64,000 nt of DNA from Actinomycetota bacterium (GTDB lineage: Bacteria; Actinomycetota; Actinomycetes; JACCUZ01). Shown here piece after piece: positions 42,554 to 51,170 of the stretch. The DNA is taken from the NCBI GenBank assembly GCA_030841035.1, contig JAVEDI010000118.1, positions 1 through 64,000 of the forward strand, written 5' to 3'. The translations under genes were made by a program, and so were the position numbers. A model generated the notes under the pieces. It was not told the origin of the DNA and searched no databases. It saw only the letters and a program-made list of their open reading frames with translations. Numbering within the stretch: position 1 is the first letter of the stretch; every line of letters begins with the position of its first letter.

Positions 42554-42728
42554 CGACCTTCCACCGTGACTGCCGCCGAAGTGACCTGCCCGATGGACGA
42601 TCGCTGACGGTGCGGTCCCGCCTGAACTGGGAAAGGCGAGGCAAGCTCGAACGTAGGTTGCCTGGATGAGCTAGCCCGCGAGGTAGCCGGACAAGAGTGG
42701 TTCGGACATGGCGCCCAAAGGCCCCTCA

Positions 42729-42748
42729 TCCCGCCGCGATCGGCGGGA
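42729..42748. other. Short perfect hairpin
   Basis: TCCCGCCG (42729-42736), loop CGAT, CGGCGGGA (42741-42748). It lies in the gene-free stretch after the two-component operon. Confidence 0.4.
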
Positions 42749-42932
42749 CCACCGATCCCGGCCAGCGGAACTCTGCCAGAACGCAATCATCTGCCGCCCG
42801 TGGCGTGATGCCAGTGCAGGCACGGCCACCGCAATACGCTGATGCCCCGAACGTCGTGTAGTCCCAGTTCTGCGACATCCGCTCACGGCCATGAGCGTCG
42901 GTTCGTCAGATCGATGGGGGGAGTTGCCATTG

Positions 42933-42970
42933 CGGCCCGTCCTCACGACTATCGCCGTGAGGACGGGCCG
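42933..42970. terminator. 15-bp perfect hairpin
   Basis: Arms 42933-42947 (CGGCCCGTCCTCACG) and 42956-42970 pair without mismatch around an 8-nt loop ACTATCGC. It is 380 bp after the response-regulator stop and 160 bp before the end of the reverse-strand ferritin-like gene. It could terminate either one or an unrecognised small RNA. Confidence 0.5.
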
Positions 42971-43126
42971 ACGGGACAGTCGGCGGCCACCTGCCAGACG
43001 CCCTGATAGTGCCGCTGGGGGTCAACTCGGGCCCGCACCCGCACACCGGGCTGGTGCTGCACTTCCACGAAGGTGGTCAAAGGCGGCCCCTACGTCCGGG
43101 GAGAGGCACGGTCAGCCGCACCACGG

Positions 43127-43795
43127 TCAGCCGGCCGAGCGTGCCGTTCGGGACGCGGGCGTCTCCTGGGAGGGAGGTAGCCTCGCCGTCTCCAGCAGGC
43201 TCCGCGGCGAGACCGGTGCGGCGTGGATCGCCTTCATTGGGGCAGCCGGGTCGATGACGCAGCGAGTGAGCCGTCCGCGCTCGGGCAGCGGTGCCGAGGT
43301 CAGCGCCTCCAAGCAAACAGCGGCCAGCTTGTCCGCGGCCCACTGCAGGTGCTCGTCTTCTTGCGGTTCCACCTCTGCGACGGCGGCCTCCAGAGCCGTG
43401 CGGACCTTCCCCTTGGGCAGCGCCTGTGCCAACTGTGACAGCAGCTGCCAGTCAGCGTGGTCCTTCGTCTCGGCCAACAGGACGTTCTCCAGATCGCTTG
43501 CCTCGCGTTCGGCGTCGCTGAGAGGCCCCGACTGCAGAGCCGACTGCAGCAACGCCTCACTCTTCACCTGGGCGACGCGGGCCGTCGGGCTCACGTAGTC
43601 CGGGTCACCGCCGAGCTGGCGAATGAGCTGGATGAGAACGGTTCGGTGCCGGTCGGTCTGAGCACCGAACTCGGCGTACTTCTCGCGGAGCTCCGCATCC
43701 TGGGTCCTGGACCCGACGACCTGGTAGAGCTGCCATCCGCATTGCTCGACCATGAGAAACTCACTGAGCTTGTCGAGCAGGGCCTCTTTGCGCAT
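43127..43795 (-). CDS. Ferritin-like domain protein
   Basis: A 222-residue, mostly helical protein. Residues 1 to about 165 form a ferritin-like four-helix bundle with acidic/His spacing (FLMVEQCG, HRTVLIQLIRQLGGD, ETKDHADWQLL, EPQEDEHLQWA). The last 50 residues are Pro/Ser/Arg-rich and not ferritin-like. ATG 43795 has AGGAAGG 6 bp upstream; a GTG at 43810 overlapping the previous stop is an alternative. It follows the longer ferritin-like gene in an operon. Iron handling or redox chemistry is likely; there is no proof of a metal site. Confidence 0.72.
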   Translation of the reverse strand: MRKEALLDKLSEFLMVEQCGWQLYQVVGSRTQDAELREKYAEFGAQTDRHRTVLIQLIRQLGGDPDYVSPTARVAQVKSEALLQSALQSGPLSDAEREASDLENVLLAETKDHADWQLLSQLAQALPKGKVRTALEAAVAEVEPQEDEHLQWAADKLAAVCLEALTSAPLPERGRLTRCVIDPAAPMKAIHAAPVSPRSLLETARLPPSQETPASRTARSAG

Positions 43796-43806
43796 CGGTG
43801 CCTTCC

Positions 43807-45048
43807 TCACTCTCGGACTTCCAGGGCCGCCTCGCGCGCCCGGGCCAGCAGTTCTTCTCCGGGACGCTCCGGCGGGTCCTGTCGCAGCATCTGCAGGTCG
43901 ACGATCTCCTCTGAGGGGATCCCGTCAGCGTTGACCAGCTCCTTGTACCGGTGTGACGGCCATTCACCGGAGACGTCAGCCTTGTCCATCCACTGGCTGT
44001 TCCACTGCCGCAGGTCCATCTGCTGACCGAGGACCTTGCGGATGTAGCCCTTGTTCTCCTCGAACCGGAACTCGACGGTGAGGGTGTCACCGAAGAGGGC
44101 TTCGGGCTCGATGCCCTCGTACCGCAGCAGCATCTGTCCCCACAGCTGCAGCTGCTCGAGCTCCATGTGCAGGAACTCGTCCCAGATGAGGCGGATGCGG
44201 GGGTCAGTCTCGTGGGCGTAGCAGTGCTGGTAGTTGTAGACCTCCATCAGCTGGTGCATCACCTGACGTTGCAGCAGCGTCTCGGTCGGGTCCAGGAGGG
44301 ACTCGTAGAAGGTGACGTGCTCCTCCTCGACCTCGCCGATCTCGGCGTACAGCTCCCTGGCCTGGCGGTTGCCGTACTCCGGGCCGTGCTCCTTGTAGAA
44401 GTTGTACGTCTGCGTCTCCCCGCACAGCAGGGTGAGCGTGTGAAGCTTGCTCAGCGGGTGAGCCCGGTTCTTCTCGTAGTGGCGAAGCAGGCGCACCTCG
44501 GGGTCGTTGTGGTGCTCGGAGGTCGGCCGTCCCGGGAAGATCTCGGTCTTTCCCTGCACGATCGAGTTCGGATCCTTGCCCTCCAGGTAGTCGAGCAGCT
44601 CCGAGTAGCGGTACAGGTGGTCGAAGTCCTCCAACAGCCCGAAGTTGAACGCCTCGCGGACGAACGGGTTCGGCTCGTTACGCGCGAAGTAGGCAGTGAG
44701 GTCGATGGCTACCTGCTCGTAGGCGATGGTCGTCTCGAGGACCGTCTGATCAGCCGGGTTCAGCCAGTTGATCGTGGTCTGCTGCTGCTGATCCACCATG
44801 CGCGTCCGGGCGAGCAGCGACCTGATCTCGAAGTCGTCGGTCGACCGCGCGAAGTGATGCGAGAAGTTCCACGAACCGTTCTCGACGCCGTTCATCAGGA
44901 TCACCCTGGTACGGGTATAGGCATCGACGTCGTGCTTGTCGTAGGGAGCCTTGACCCGCTGTTTCCAGGACCGGTACTGCTCGTCCAGGGGGATCCCCGG
45001 CTCCCGCCACGGATCCAGCGTGACGGCCTCGATCGGTGGACTCACCAC
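43807..45048 (-). CDS. Large ferritin-like/diiron protein
   Basis: A 413-residue soluble helical protein. It has two stretches of E-x-x-H type: AEIGEVEEEHVTFYESL and DEFLHMELEQLQLWGQM, as in four-helix diiron carboxylate proteins, plus an earlier LLEDFDHLYRY. Tandem GTG codons at 45048 and 45045 could start it; GGAG lies about 9 bp upstream. It overlaps the smaller ferritin-like gene by 4 bp if that uses GTG 43810. No family name is certain. The pair may form a hetero-complex for iron oxidation or hydroxylation. Confidence 0.7.
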   Translation of the reverse strand: MVSPPIEAVTLDPWREPGIPLDEQYRSWKQRVKAPYDKHDVDAYTRTRVILMNGVENGSWNFSHHFARSTDDFEIRSLLARTRMVDQQQQTTINWLNPADQTVLETTIAYEQVAIDLTAYFARNEPNPFVREAFNFGLLEDFDHLYRYSELLDYLEGKDPNSIVQGKTEIFPGRPTSEHHNDPEVRLLRHYEKNRAHPLSKLHTLTLLCGETQTYNFYKEHGPEYGNRQARELYAEIGEVEEEHVTFYESLLDPTETLLQRQVMHQLMEVYNYQHCYAHETDPRIRLIWDEFLHMELEQLQLWGQMLLRYEGIEPEALFGDTLTVEFRFEENKGYIRKVLGQQMDLRQWNSQWMDKADVSGEWPSHRYKELVNADGIPSEEIVDLQMLRQDPPERPGEELLARAREAALEVRE

Positions 45049-45188
45049 GGCTATTGCTCCATTCCCACTATGGTCTCGGACTGCCTGCGCCGGGCGGTCT
45101 ACCCGAGGATCTTCACCGAAAACCGGGTGCCGGTCGCGGTGCGTTCGGCGACGCGCGCGCACGTCATGGGTGCACAGCGGCGGCAGGC

Positions 45189-46330
45189 TCACTCGGCGCG
45201 GAGGATCCCGTTCTCGGCCACGAGCGCCAGGGCCAACGTCTTGTACCCCAGCGCGTCGAACAGGACCGTGACGGTGTCCGAAGCGCCATCCGATTCGTCT
45301 AGCGACATGACGACACCGGGGCCCCACGCGCGGTGCGACACCCGGTCGTTCACCTGGAAGCCGGGGGCCCGGGCTCTCGACCGGGGTGGCTGCTCGGACC
45401 GCCCTTCTCGACAGTTGTCACAGGCACCGCACGGCACCTCGCAGTTCTCACCGAAGTAGCCGAGCAGATACTGGCGCCGGCAGCCCGTCGTGTCGGCGTA
45501 CCCACGCATCATCTCGATCCTTGACCGGCTCAGACGCTGCAGGGAGTGCGCCACCTGCATCGCAGACTCCGCGGCGGCCGGGGGCGCGTGCCCCGCCCGG
45601 CGCTCGGCGCACGCGACGCTCCTCGTCACAGGCGGCTGCCTGCAGACCGATGGCGGTGAGCTCGTCGGCGTACCACTCGGTGTCCTTGCGGGTCGCCGCA
45701 TAGACGAGACCGGGCTTCGGTTCCGCTGCGGCCCGCAGGATCACGGCGTCACGCTTCTCCCAGTCCTCCACGTGTCGCTCGACCTGTAGGTGGAGGTTGG
45801 GGCGGTCGAACCCGCCGGCCACGACCTCCGGGTCTCGCAGTCCGAGCGACGAGACGATCTCGTCGCGAACCGGTGGCGAGGCGGTCGCTGTCAAGGCCAC
45901 GACGATCGGCCCCCCTAGCCGGCGGATGACGCCGCCGAGGCGCAGGTAGGCCGGCCGGAAGTCATGTCCCCAGCTCGAGACGCAGTGCGCTTCGTCCACG
46001 ACGAACAGCGAGGGCTCACCTCACCGGGGGAGTTCGTCGAGTCGATCCGCCGTGCTGCCCCGCCCTCCACGCCGAGCAGCGACACGGCCTGGTCGCGCTG
46101 CAGCGCGATCAGCGGCGACACGACGATTGTCGGGCCTTCCAGCACCAGCGCAGCAACCTAGAGACGGCGGACTTGCCGGCCCCGGTCGGCATGACCACGA
46201 GCGTGTCCCGCCCCCCGGAGGAGGCTGCGGATCGCTCGCAGCTGGCCCGGGCGCAGGCGCGACCAGCCGAACCTCTCCCGGGCGATGCGTCGCACGGTGT
46301 CCTCGAGCGTGGCGTCGGAGACGCCGCCGG
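45189..46330 (-). pseudogene. Broken RecQ family DNA helicase
   Basis: Reverse-strand remnants of one RecQ gene in at least three frames. N-terminal FGWSRLRPGQLRAIRSLL with a Walker A (MPTGAGKSAV) ends at about 46160 in an in-frame stop. TIVVSPLIALQRDQ follows in another frame (46145-46040). DEAHCVSSWGHDFRP and TATASPPVRDEI follow in a third (45999-45720). The zinc-binding CRRQYLLGYFGENC and CGACDNC then sit in the frame of 45701-45189. Around 40 residues before the DEAH motif and about 200 residues covering helicase motifs IV to VI are missing. No usable start codon precedes the N-terminus. The gene is dead, while neighbours look intact. Confidence 0.85.
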
Positions 46331-46360
46331 TCCTGCCTCCCTCGACCCCGCGCGGATGCG

Positions 46361-47254
46361 TCAGAACGGCTGGCCGCCGGTGACGGGCAGGACCGCGCCG
46401 GTGACGTAGCTCGACTCGGGTGACGCGAGGAAGACGAACGCCGGCGCCACCTCGGCCGGTTGGCCGACTCGCCCCAGCGGCGTCTGCTCTCCGAAGGACT
46501 CGACCTTCTCCTGCGGCATGGTGGCGGGGATCAGCGGGGTCCAGACGGGGCCGGGCGCGACCGAGTTGACGCGGACGCCTCGCTCGGCCAGCAGCTGCCC
46601 CAGCCCTTGCGTGAACGCGACGATGGCCGCCTTCGTGGTGGCGTAGTCGAGCAGTTCCGGCGACGGCTTGGCGGCCTGGATCGAGGAGGTGTTGATGATG
46701 CTGGAGCCCGCCGGCATGTGCGGCAGGGCCTTCTTGCACAGCCAGAACATGGCGTAGAGGTTCGTCTTGACGACCCGGTCGAACTGTTCGCTGCTGATGT
46801 CCTCGAGGCCGCCGGGCTGGGCCATCTGGTAGGCGGCGTTGTTGACCAGCACGTCGATGCGCCCGAAGGCCTCCACGGCTGTGTCCACCACGTGCTGGCA
46901 CTGAGACTCCGCTGTGAGGTCACCCGGTACGGTGACCGCTTCTCGGCCGGCTTCCTTGACCAGGCGCACCGTCTCCTGGGCGTCGGCCTCCTCGTCGGCG
47001 AGGTAGCAGATCAGGACATCGGCGCCCTCGCGGGCGTAGGCGAGGGCCACGGCCCGCCCGATGCCGGAGTCTCCGCCGGTGATGACTGTCTTCTTCCCTT
47101 CGAGGCGGCCGTGACCCCGATACGTCTGCTCGCCGTGGTCCGGCTCGTCGTCCATGTCCGACGTCCTGCCCGGATGTTCGATCTGCTGGCCTGCTGTGTC
47201 GGGCTGAGGATGGGTCATGGTCGGGTCGTCCGGCGTGCGGTCGTCGTGCGACAT
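46361..47254 (-). CDS. Short-chain dehydrogenase, YghA-like
   Basis: A 297-residue SDR with a 55-residue polar N-terminal extension typical of the YghA/general-stress SDR branch. It has KTVITGGDSGIGRAVALAYA (about 55-74), DVLVNNAAYQM, INTSSIQ and YATTKAAIVAF (Tyr-x-x-x-Lys). ATG 47254 has AAGGGA upstream. It stands before the broken recQ on the same strand and divergent from a small acidic protein. Such enzymes act on aldehydes or ketones under stress; substrate unknown. Confidence 0.88.
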   Translation of the reverse strand: MSHDDRTPDDPTMTHPQPDTAGQQIEHPGRTSDMDDEPDHGEQTYRGHGRLEGKKTVITGGDSGIGRAVALAYAREGADVLICYLADEEADAQETVRLVKEAGREAVTVPGDLTAESQCQHVVDTAVEAFGRIDVLVNNAAYQMAQPGGLEDISSEQFDRVVKTNLYAMFWLCKKALPHMPAGSSIINTSSIQAAKPSPELLDYATTKAAIVAFTQGLGQLLAERGVRVNSVAPGPVWTPLIPATMPQEKVESFGEQTPLGRVGQPAEVAPAFVFLASPESSYVTGAVLPVTGGQPF

Positions 47255-47383
47255 GGGGGTGGTCCCTTCGGGTTCCGGGTCGGGCGAGGTTCCGGCTACC
47301 CCGGCCGCGCGTCGCCATGCGTCGCTCCCGTCGTTTGCTGCCTGCTGTCCGGGGGAATCCGCCGTTCACCAAGGAGGAGGCTC

Positions 47384-47587
47384 ATGACGCAGAACGAGAA
47401 GTCGAACGCGGACGCAGCGAGGGCGCAGGAGGAGGATCGCGACGGTGTCGTCGCACCGTCGCCCGAGCCACCGGGGGCCGAGCTGCGGCTGGCGGTGGAG
47501 CAGCAGGTGGAGGACGGCGCACCGATCGCGGACCCGCACCGGCGGCTGCAGGGGGGTGCCTGGACCGGCTCTGGCAGCGTCGGCTGA
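47384..47587 (+). CDS. Small acidic hydrophilic protein
   Basis: A 67-residue Glu/Asp/Ala-rich protein starting MTQNEKSNADAARAQEED. AAGGAGG lies about 7 bp upstream of ATG 47384, which is a good ribosome site. No family recognised; probably disordered. Likely real because of that site and the start being free of any other gene. Confidence 0.55.
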   Translation: MTQNEKSNADAARAQEEDRDGVVAPSPEPPGAELRLAVEQQVEDGAPIADPHRRLQGGAWTGSGSVG

Positions 47588-47790
47588 GCGACCGAACACC
47601 CGAACGCCTCGTCAGCGGTCGCCGGGGGCGCGTGGGTTGAACCGCCCTCCCGCCGGGGAAGCAACGGCTTAGCGCTCGAGCAGGTGGCGCCGTGTAGAGG
47701 GAGGGTCGCGGCGTGGGGCTGCCCCTCCGGTCGGCTGCTGGTCAGCCGTTGTCATGAGGAGGTAGATGAGCGTGCCGGGGAAGAGGATCC

Positions 47791-48783
47791 ATGCGCCTTC
47801 CTGAGCCGTGCGGTCCGCTGAGTGGGGCGGTCGTGCGGCTGCTGTCCGGTGTGATGTGGCGACGCAGCGACCTGGCTGCGCTGGTGCGAGACGTCGCGGC
47901 CGTCGATGCCCCCCTGATGGACGCGGATCTGCAGCTCGCCCTGGCCTGCTGCTACGAGATGCACTACCGAGGCTTCGAGGACGCCGAGGAGAACCTGGAG
48001 TGGGCTCCGGAGCTGGCCGCGGTGGTCGCCGCACTGGAACGGCGGTTCGAGGAGGCCTTGCGAGCTGCCGTTCCCGGGCCTGACGCTGCCGCCCTGCCGA
48101 TCGACCAGGGCCTGCGGGTCGTCATCGACTCCACCGTCGGTCCCTCCCTGTCCTCGTTCCTGCTCCACAGGGCGCAGGTGGAGCACTTCCGGGACTTCCT
48201 GGCACAGCGGTCGGTCTACCACCTCAAGGAGGCCGACCCGCATACCTGGCAGATCCCTCGACTGGCTGGTGCGGCGAAGGCGGCGCTGGTCGAGATACAG
48301 GCGGACGAGTATGGGAACGGTCGCCTCGCCGGGATGCACGCCACCCTCTTCGCCCAGACCATGAGGGCCCTGGACCTGGACGACACCTACGGCGCCTACT
48401 GGTCCGAGACGCTCCCTGAGACGCATGCCGCCGTGAACCTCATGACGATGCTGGGACTGCACCGGCGTCACCGAGGAGCGCTGCTGGGTCATCTGGCAGC
48501 CTTGGAGATGACCTCTACGCAACCGAACCGCCGCTACGGCAACGGGCTGCGCAGGCTGGGCTTCGACGGTTCGGCCACCGCCTTCTTCGACGAGCATGTG
48601 CAGGCCGACGCGGTGCACGAGCAGGTCGCCGCTGTGGACATGTGCGGTTCGTTCGTCCGGGACGAGCCCAGCCGCAAGGCGGACGTTCTCTGGGGTGCGG
48701 GGTGCTGTGTGGTGCTCGACGCGTCCGCCGGGGCGGCGCTGCTGGATACCTGGGATGCCCCCGGTCGTGAAGAGATCGCGTGA
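47791..48783 (+). CDS. Iron-containing redox enzyme family protein (heme-oxygenase-like diiron oxygenase)
   Basis: A 330-residue helical protein matching the HDO/iron-containing redox family. Metal-ligand-like residues occur in order: YEMHYRGFEDAEENLEWAP (about residues 51-70), EIQADEYGNG, then HAAVNLMTMLGLHRRHRGALLGHLAALE and FFDEHVQADAVHEQ. Known relatives carry out N-oxygenation, desaturation or C-C cleavage of amino acids or fatty acids. ATG 47791 has a GAAGAGG site. It overlaps a GT2 gene by 4 bp and is near a CDGSH protein, a recurrent trio in actinobacteria as far as I recall. Substrate unknown. Confidence 0.82.
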   Translation: MRLPEPCGPLSGAVVRLLSGVMWRRSDLAALVRDVAAVDAPLMDADLQLALACCYEMHYRGFEDAEENLEWAPELAAVVAALERRFEEALRAAVPGPDAAALPIDQGLRVVIDSTVGPSLSSFLLHRAQVEHFRDFLAQRSVYHLKEADPHTWQIPRLAGAAKAALVEIQADEYGNGRLAGMHATLFAQTMRALDLDDTYGAYWSETLPETHAAVNLMTMLGLHRRHRGALLGHLAALEMTSTQPNRRYGNGLRRLGFDGSATAFFDEHVQADAVHEQVAAVDMCGSFVRDEPSRKADVLWGAGCCVVLDASAGAALLDTWDAPGREEIA

Positions 48784-49907
48784 TGGCGCGCGACGTGGAC
48801 TATGTGCTCCCCCTGAAGTGGGACGCTGAGCAGCACGCACTCGGTGTGGAGGACCTGACCGAATACCTCCAGTGGCTTTCCGGTCACGCGCGCATCATCG
48901 TGGTGGACGGGTCCCCACCTGCGTTGTTCCTGCGACATCACCAGCTGTGGGGCGAGTGGGTCACCCACATCGCACCGGACCCGCTGCCCTTCCGCAACGG
49001 GAAGGTGTCGGGCGTGCACACCGGCCTGCGACAGGCCGGGTCGGAGGCGGTCGTCATCGCCGACGACGACGTCCGCTACGACGCCGGTTCGCTGCGGCGC
49101 ACCGTCGAGCTGCTCTCCGTGGGTGACCTGGTCGGACCGCAGAACGTCTTCGATCCGATGCCGTGGCACGCCGCGTGGGACAGTGCCCGGTCCCTGCTGA
49201 ACCGCGCGGTGGCTGCTGACTATCCCGGCACCTATGCCGTGCGACGGTCGGTGTTCTGGGACATGGGCGGCTACGACGGCGACGTCCTGTTCGAGAACCT
49301 GGAGCTGATGCGGAGCGTGCGGGCGTACGGCGGTCGCATCGTCCGGCCCCGCGGCATCTACGTCCGGCGCCGCCCGCCGAGCGTTGCCGGGTTCCTGTCC
49401 CAGCGGGTGCGGCAGGCGTTCGACGACGTCGCACAGCCCTGGCGGCTGGCGACGGTGCTTCCGGTGCTACCGACGATCGCGAGTGGTCCCCGCGGCCGAC
49501 GCGTCGTGGCCGCCGGTCTGCTGGCTTCGATCGTGCTGGCCGAGGCCGGGCGCAGGCGTGCCGGCGGTGCCGACTGGTTCCCGGCGCGCGCGTCCCTGCT
49601 TGCTCCCGCGTGGATCGCGGAGCGGTCGGTCTGCTCCTGGCTAGCCCTTGCTCAGCGGGCGTTCCTGGGAGGCGTGCGCTACGGGGGGCAGCGCATCGCC
49701 GTCGCCGCTCACAGCAACGCGCAGCTGCGTCGCGAAGCGGCGGCCCGCCGGGCGCTCGTCGCCCCCGGTGGCCGTGAAGCCGGTGCGGTGGGAACCGTCG
49801 CAGAACGGCTTGAGCGCGGAACGCCCGCAGCGGCACAGCGCGACGGTGTCTCGCTCGGGGTCGATCTCCGCCCCGTCCACGTCGGTGATCCGGAACCTGC
49901 CGCGTAG
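48780..49907 (+). CDS. GT2-like glycosyltransferase
   Basis: A 375-residue protein. The N-terminal domain is GT-A like: IIVVDGSPPALF, VVIADDDVRYDAG (DxD site) and GGYDGDVLFENLELMRSVR. A hydrophobic region lies around residues 225-300. Residues from about 325 to the end (ALVAPGGREAG onward) are low-complexity and are the antisense of the CDGSH gene; the original stop appears lost. GTG 48780 or ATG 48783 could start it. It is translationally coupled to the diiron-oxygenase gene, so it may glycosylate its product or a lipid. Confidence 0.8.
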   Translation: MMARDVDYVLPLKWDAEQHALGVEDLTEYLQWLSGHARIIVVDGSPPALFLRHHQLWGEWVTHIAPDPLPFRNGKVSGVHTGLRQAGSEAVVIADDDVRYDAGSLRRTVELLSVGDLVGPQNVFDPMPWHAAWDSARSLLNRAVAADYPGTYAVRRSVFWDMGGYDGDVLFENLELMRSVRAYGGRIVRPRGIYVRRRPPSVAGFLSQRVRQAFDDVAQPWRLATVLPVLPTIASGPRGRRVVAAGLLASIVLAEAGRRRAGGADWFPARASLLAPAWIAERSVCSWLALAQRAFLGGVRYGGQRIAVAAHSNAQLRREAAARRALVAPGGREAGAVGTVAERLERGTPAAAQRDGVSLGVDLRPVHVGDPEPAA

Positions 49908-49985
49908 GATCAGCGGCCCGTTCGGGTAGGGCGTGATGACCGCGTCCTGGATCTCGCTGCGCTGAGTCCTGCCGTCGCGGTGCAC
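49641..49985 (-). CDS. CDGSH iron-sulfur domain protein
   Basis: A 114-residue protein with the exact CDGSH signature CRCGRSALKPFCDGSH (Cys-x-Cys, Cys and His ligands of a 2Fe-2S cluster). A strand-rich lead-in (ITPYPNGPLILRG) precedes it. The tail from RFATQLRV to the end is unlike the family and lies opposite the GT2 gene's C-terminus. GTG 49985 is chosen; an ATG at 50084 would add an Arg-rich, non-family leader. Converges on and overlaps the GT2 gene by 267 bp. It may pass electrons to the diiron oxygenase. Confidence 0.82.
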   Translation of the reverse strand: MHRDGRTQRSEIQDAVITPYPNGPLILRGRFRITDVDGAEIDPERDTVALCRCGRSALKPFCDGSHRTGFTATGGDERPAGRRFATQLRVAVSGDGDALPPVAHASQERPLSKG

Positions 49986-50174
49986 GTGCCGACGATGCCC
50001 CCGGACGTGGCTGACAAACCCTCGGCGGCGACATGCGCCGAGAGACAGCGCCGGAGGACCGTCGTCCGTGGGCGGTCGTTCCATGCGGCCCCGGTGTGGG
50101 AGAAGATCTCGGGAGGTCCTCGGTGACCAGTCCTGGGTGCCGGGCGCGGCCGCGACGAAGGAGTTGGCTGTCCA

Positions 50175-51170
50175 TTGAGCACGAAGCTTCCGCTCACGCT
50201 GGCCTGCGAGAACTACGACCGCACGAGGGCCCTGCAGACGGGCGACGTGGCGGTGGAGGGGGTCAGCCTCACCTACCTCACCCTGCCGGTGGAAGAGACC
50301 TTCTTCCGCATGGTCAGCAACCAGGAGTTCGACGTCTCAGAGCTGTCCCTGTCGACCTATGTCATGACTCTGCGGAGCGACCCCTCCCCGTTCGTGGCCA
50401 TCCCCGTCTTCCCCTCCAGGGCCTTCCGCCACAGTGGCATCTACGTCAACGTCGCAGCCGGCATACGGGAGCCGGAGGACCTGCGCGGCCGGAAGGTCGG
50501 CGTCCCCGAGTACCAAGTCACCGCGGCTGTCTGGATCCGCGGCATCCTGGCGGAGCACCACCACGTCCCCGTCGATTCGGTGCACTACAAGACAGGCGGG
50601 CTGCACGCTCCGGGGCGGGTGGAGAAGGTTGCCTTCCCCAGCCCCGAGGGGGTGGACATCAGCCCCATCGCACAGGGCAGAACCCTGGCCGACATGCTCG
50701 TCACGGGGGAGATCGACGCGCTGTACAGCCCGCGAACGCCGCAGCCGTTCACCGACCGTCGACCGGAGGTGGCTCGGCTGTTCCAGGACTCGGGAGCGGT
50801 CGAGCGGGCCTACTTCACGCAGAGCCGGATCTTTCCCATCATGCACGTCGTGGCGGTTCGACGGGCGGTCTACGACGCCCACCCGTGGGTGGCCCGCTCG
50901 TTGCAGAAGGCGTTCGAACGCTCCCGGGCCATGGCGATGACCGGGATGGACGAGACGGCGTCGCTGCGGTACATGCTGCCGTGGCTGCACGACGAGGTAG
51001 CGCGAACCCGAGCCGTCATGGGTGAGGACTACTGGTCCTACGGGCTGGAGGACAACGAGGCGACCCTGCGCACCTTTCTCGGCTATGCCTACGAGCAGGG
51101 CCTTGCCGACCGGTTGTGGGATCCCGCGGACCTGTTCGCTCCCGAGTGCCGCGAGGCGTTCATCATCTAG
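50175..51170 (+). CDS. 4,5-dihydroxyphthalate decarboxylase-like protein
   Basis: A 331-residue protein of the same length as Pseudomonas Pht5. It has the Pht5-like opening LPLTLACENYDRTRALQTGDV, then LPVEETFFRMV, FDVSELSLSTYVMTL, PVFPSRAFRHSGIYVN and the GRKVGVPEYQVTAAVWIRGIL signature. The fold is that of a periplasmic binding protein, but there is no signal peptide, so it is cytosolic. It would convert 4,5-dihydroxyphthalate to protocatechuate. The TTG at 50175 is the start with AAGGAG 11 bp upstream. It ends sharing CTAG with the converging LigJ-like gene. A second paralogue is at 54279. Confidence 0.82.
   Translation: MSTKLPLTLACENYDRTRALQTGDVAVEGVSLTYLTLPVEETFFRMVSNQEFDVSELSLSTYVMTLRSDPSPFVAIPVFPSRAFRHSGIYVNVAAGIREPEDLRGRKVGVPEYQVTAAVWIRGILAEHHHVPVDSVHYKTGGLHAPGRVEKVAFPSPEGVDISPIAQGRTLADMLVTGEIDALYSPRTPQPFTDRRPEVARLFQDSGAVERAYFTQSRIFPIMHVVAVRRAVYDAHPWVARSLQKAFERSRAMAMTGMDETASLRYMLPWLHDEVARTRAVMGEDYWSYGLEDNEATLRTFLGYAYEQGLADRLWDPADLFAPECREAFII

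Larger units (their letters stand above)
42554..43126. other. Gene-free stretch with strong hairpins
   Basis: About 570 bp with no supportable gene. It holds two hairpins, listed separately, and lower codon-position bias than its surroundings. It may contain relics of deleted genes or a small RNA; nothing was identified. Confidence 0.55.

Noticed and set aside
42971-43126. Pirin-like remnant (GPHPHTGLVLHF)
   Set aside because: One short motif only, no further cupin strands in any frame.
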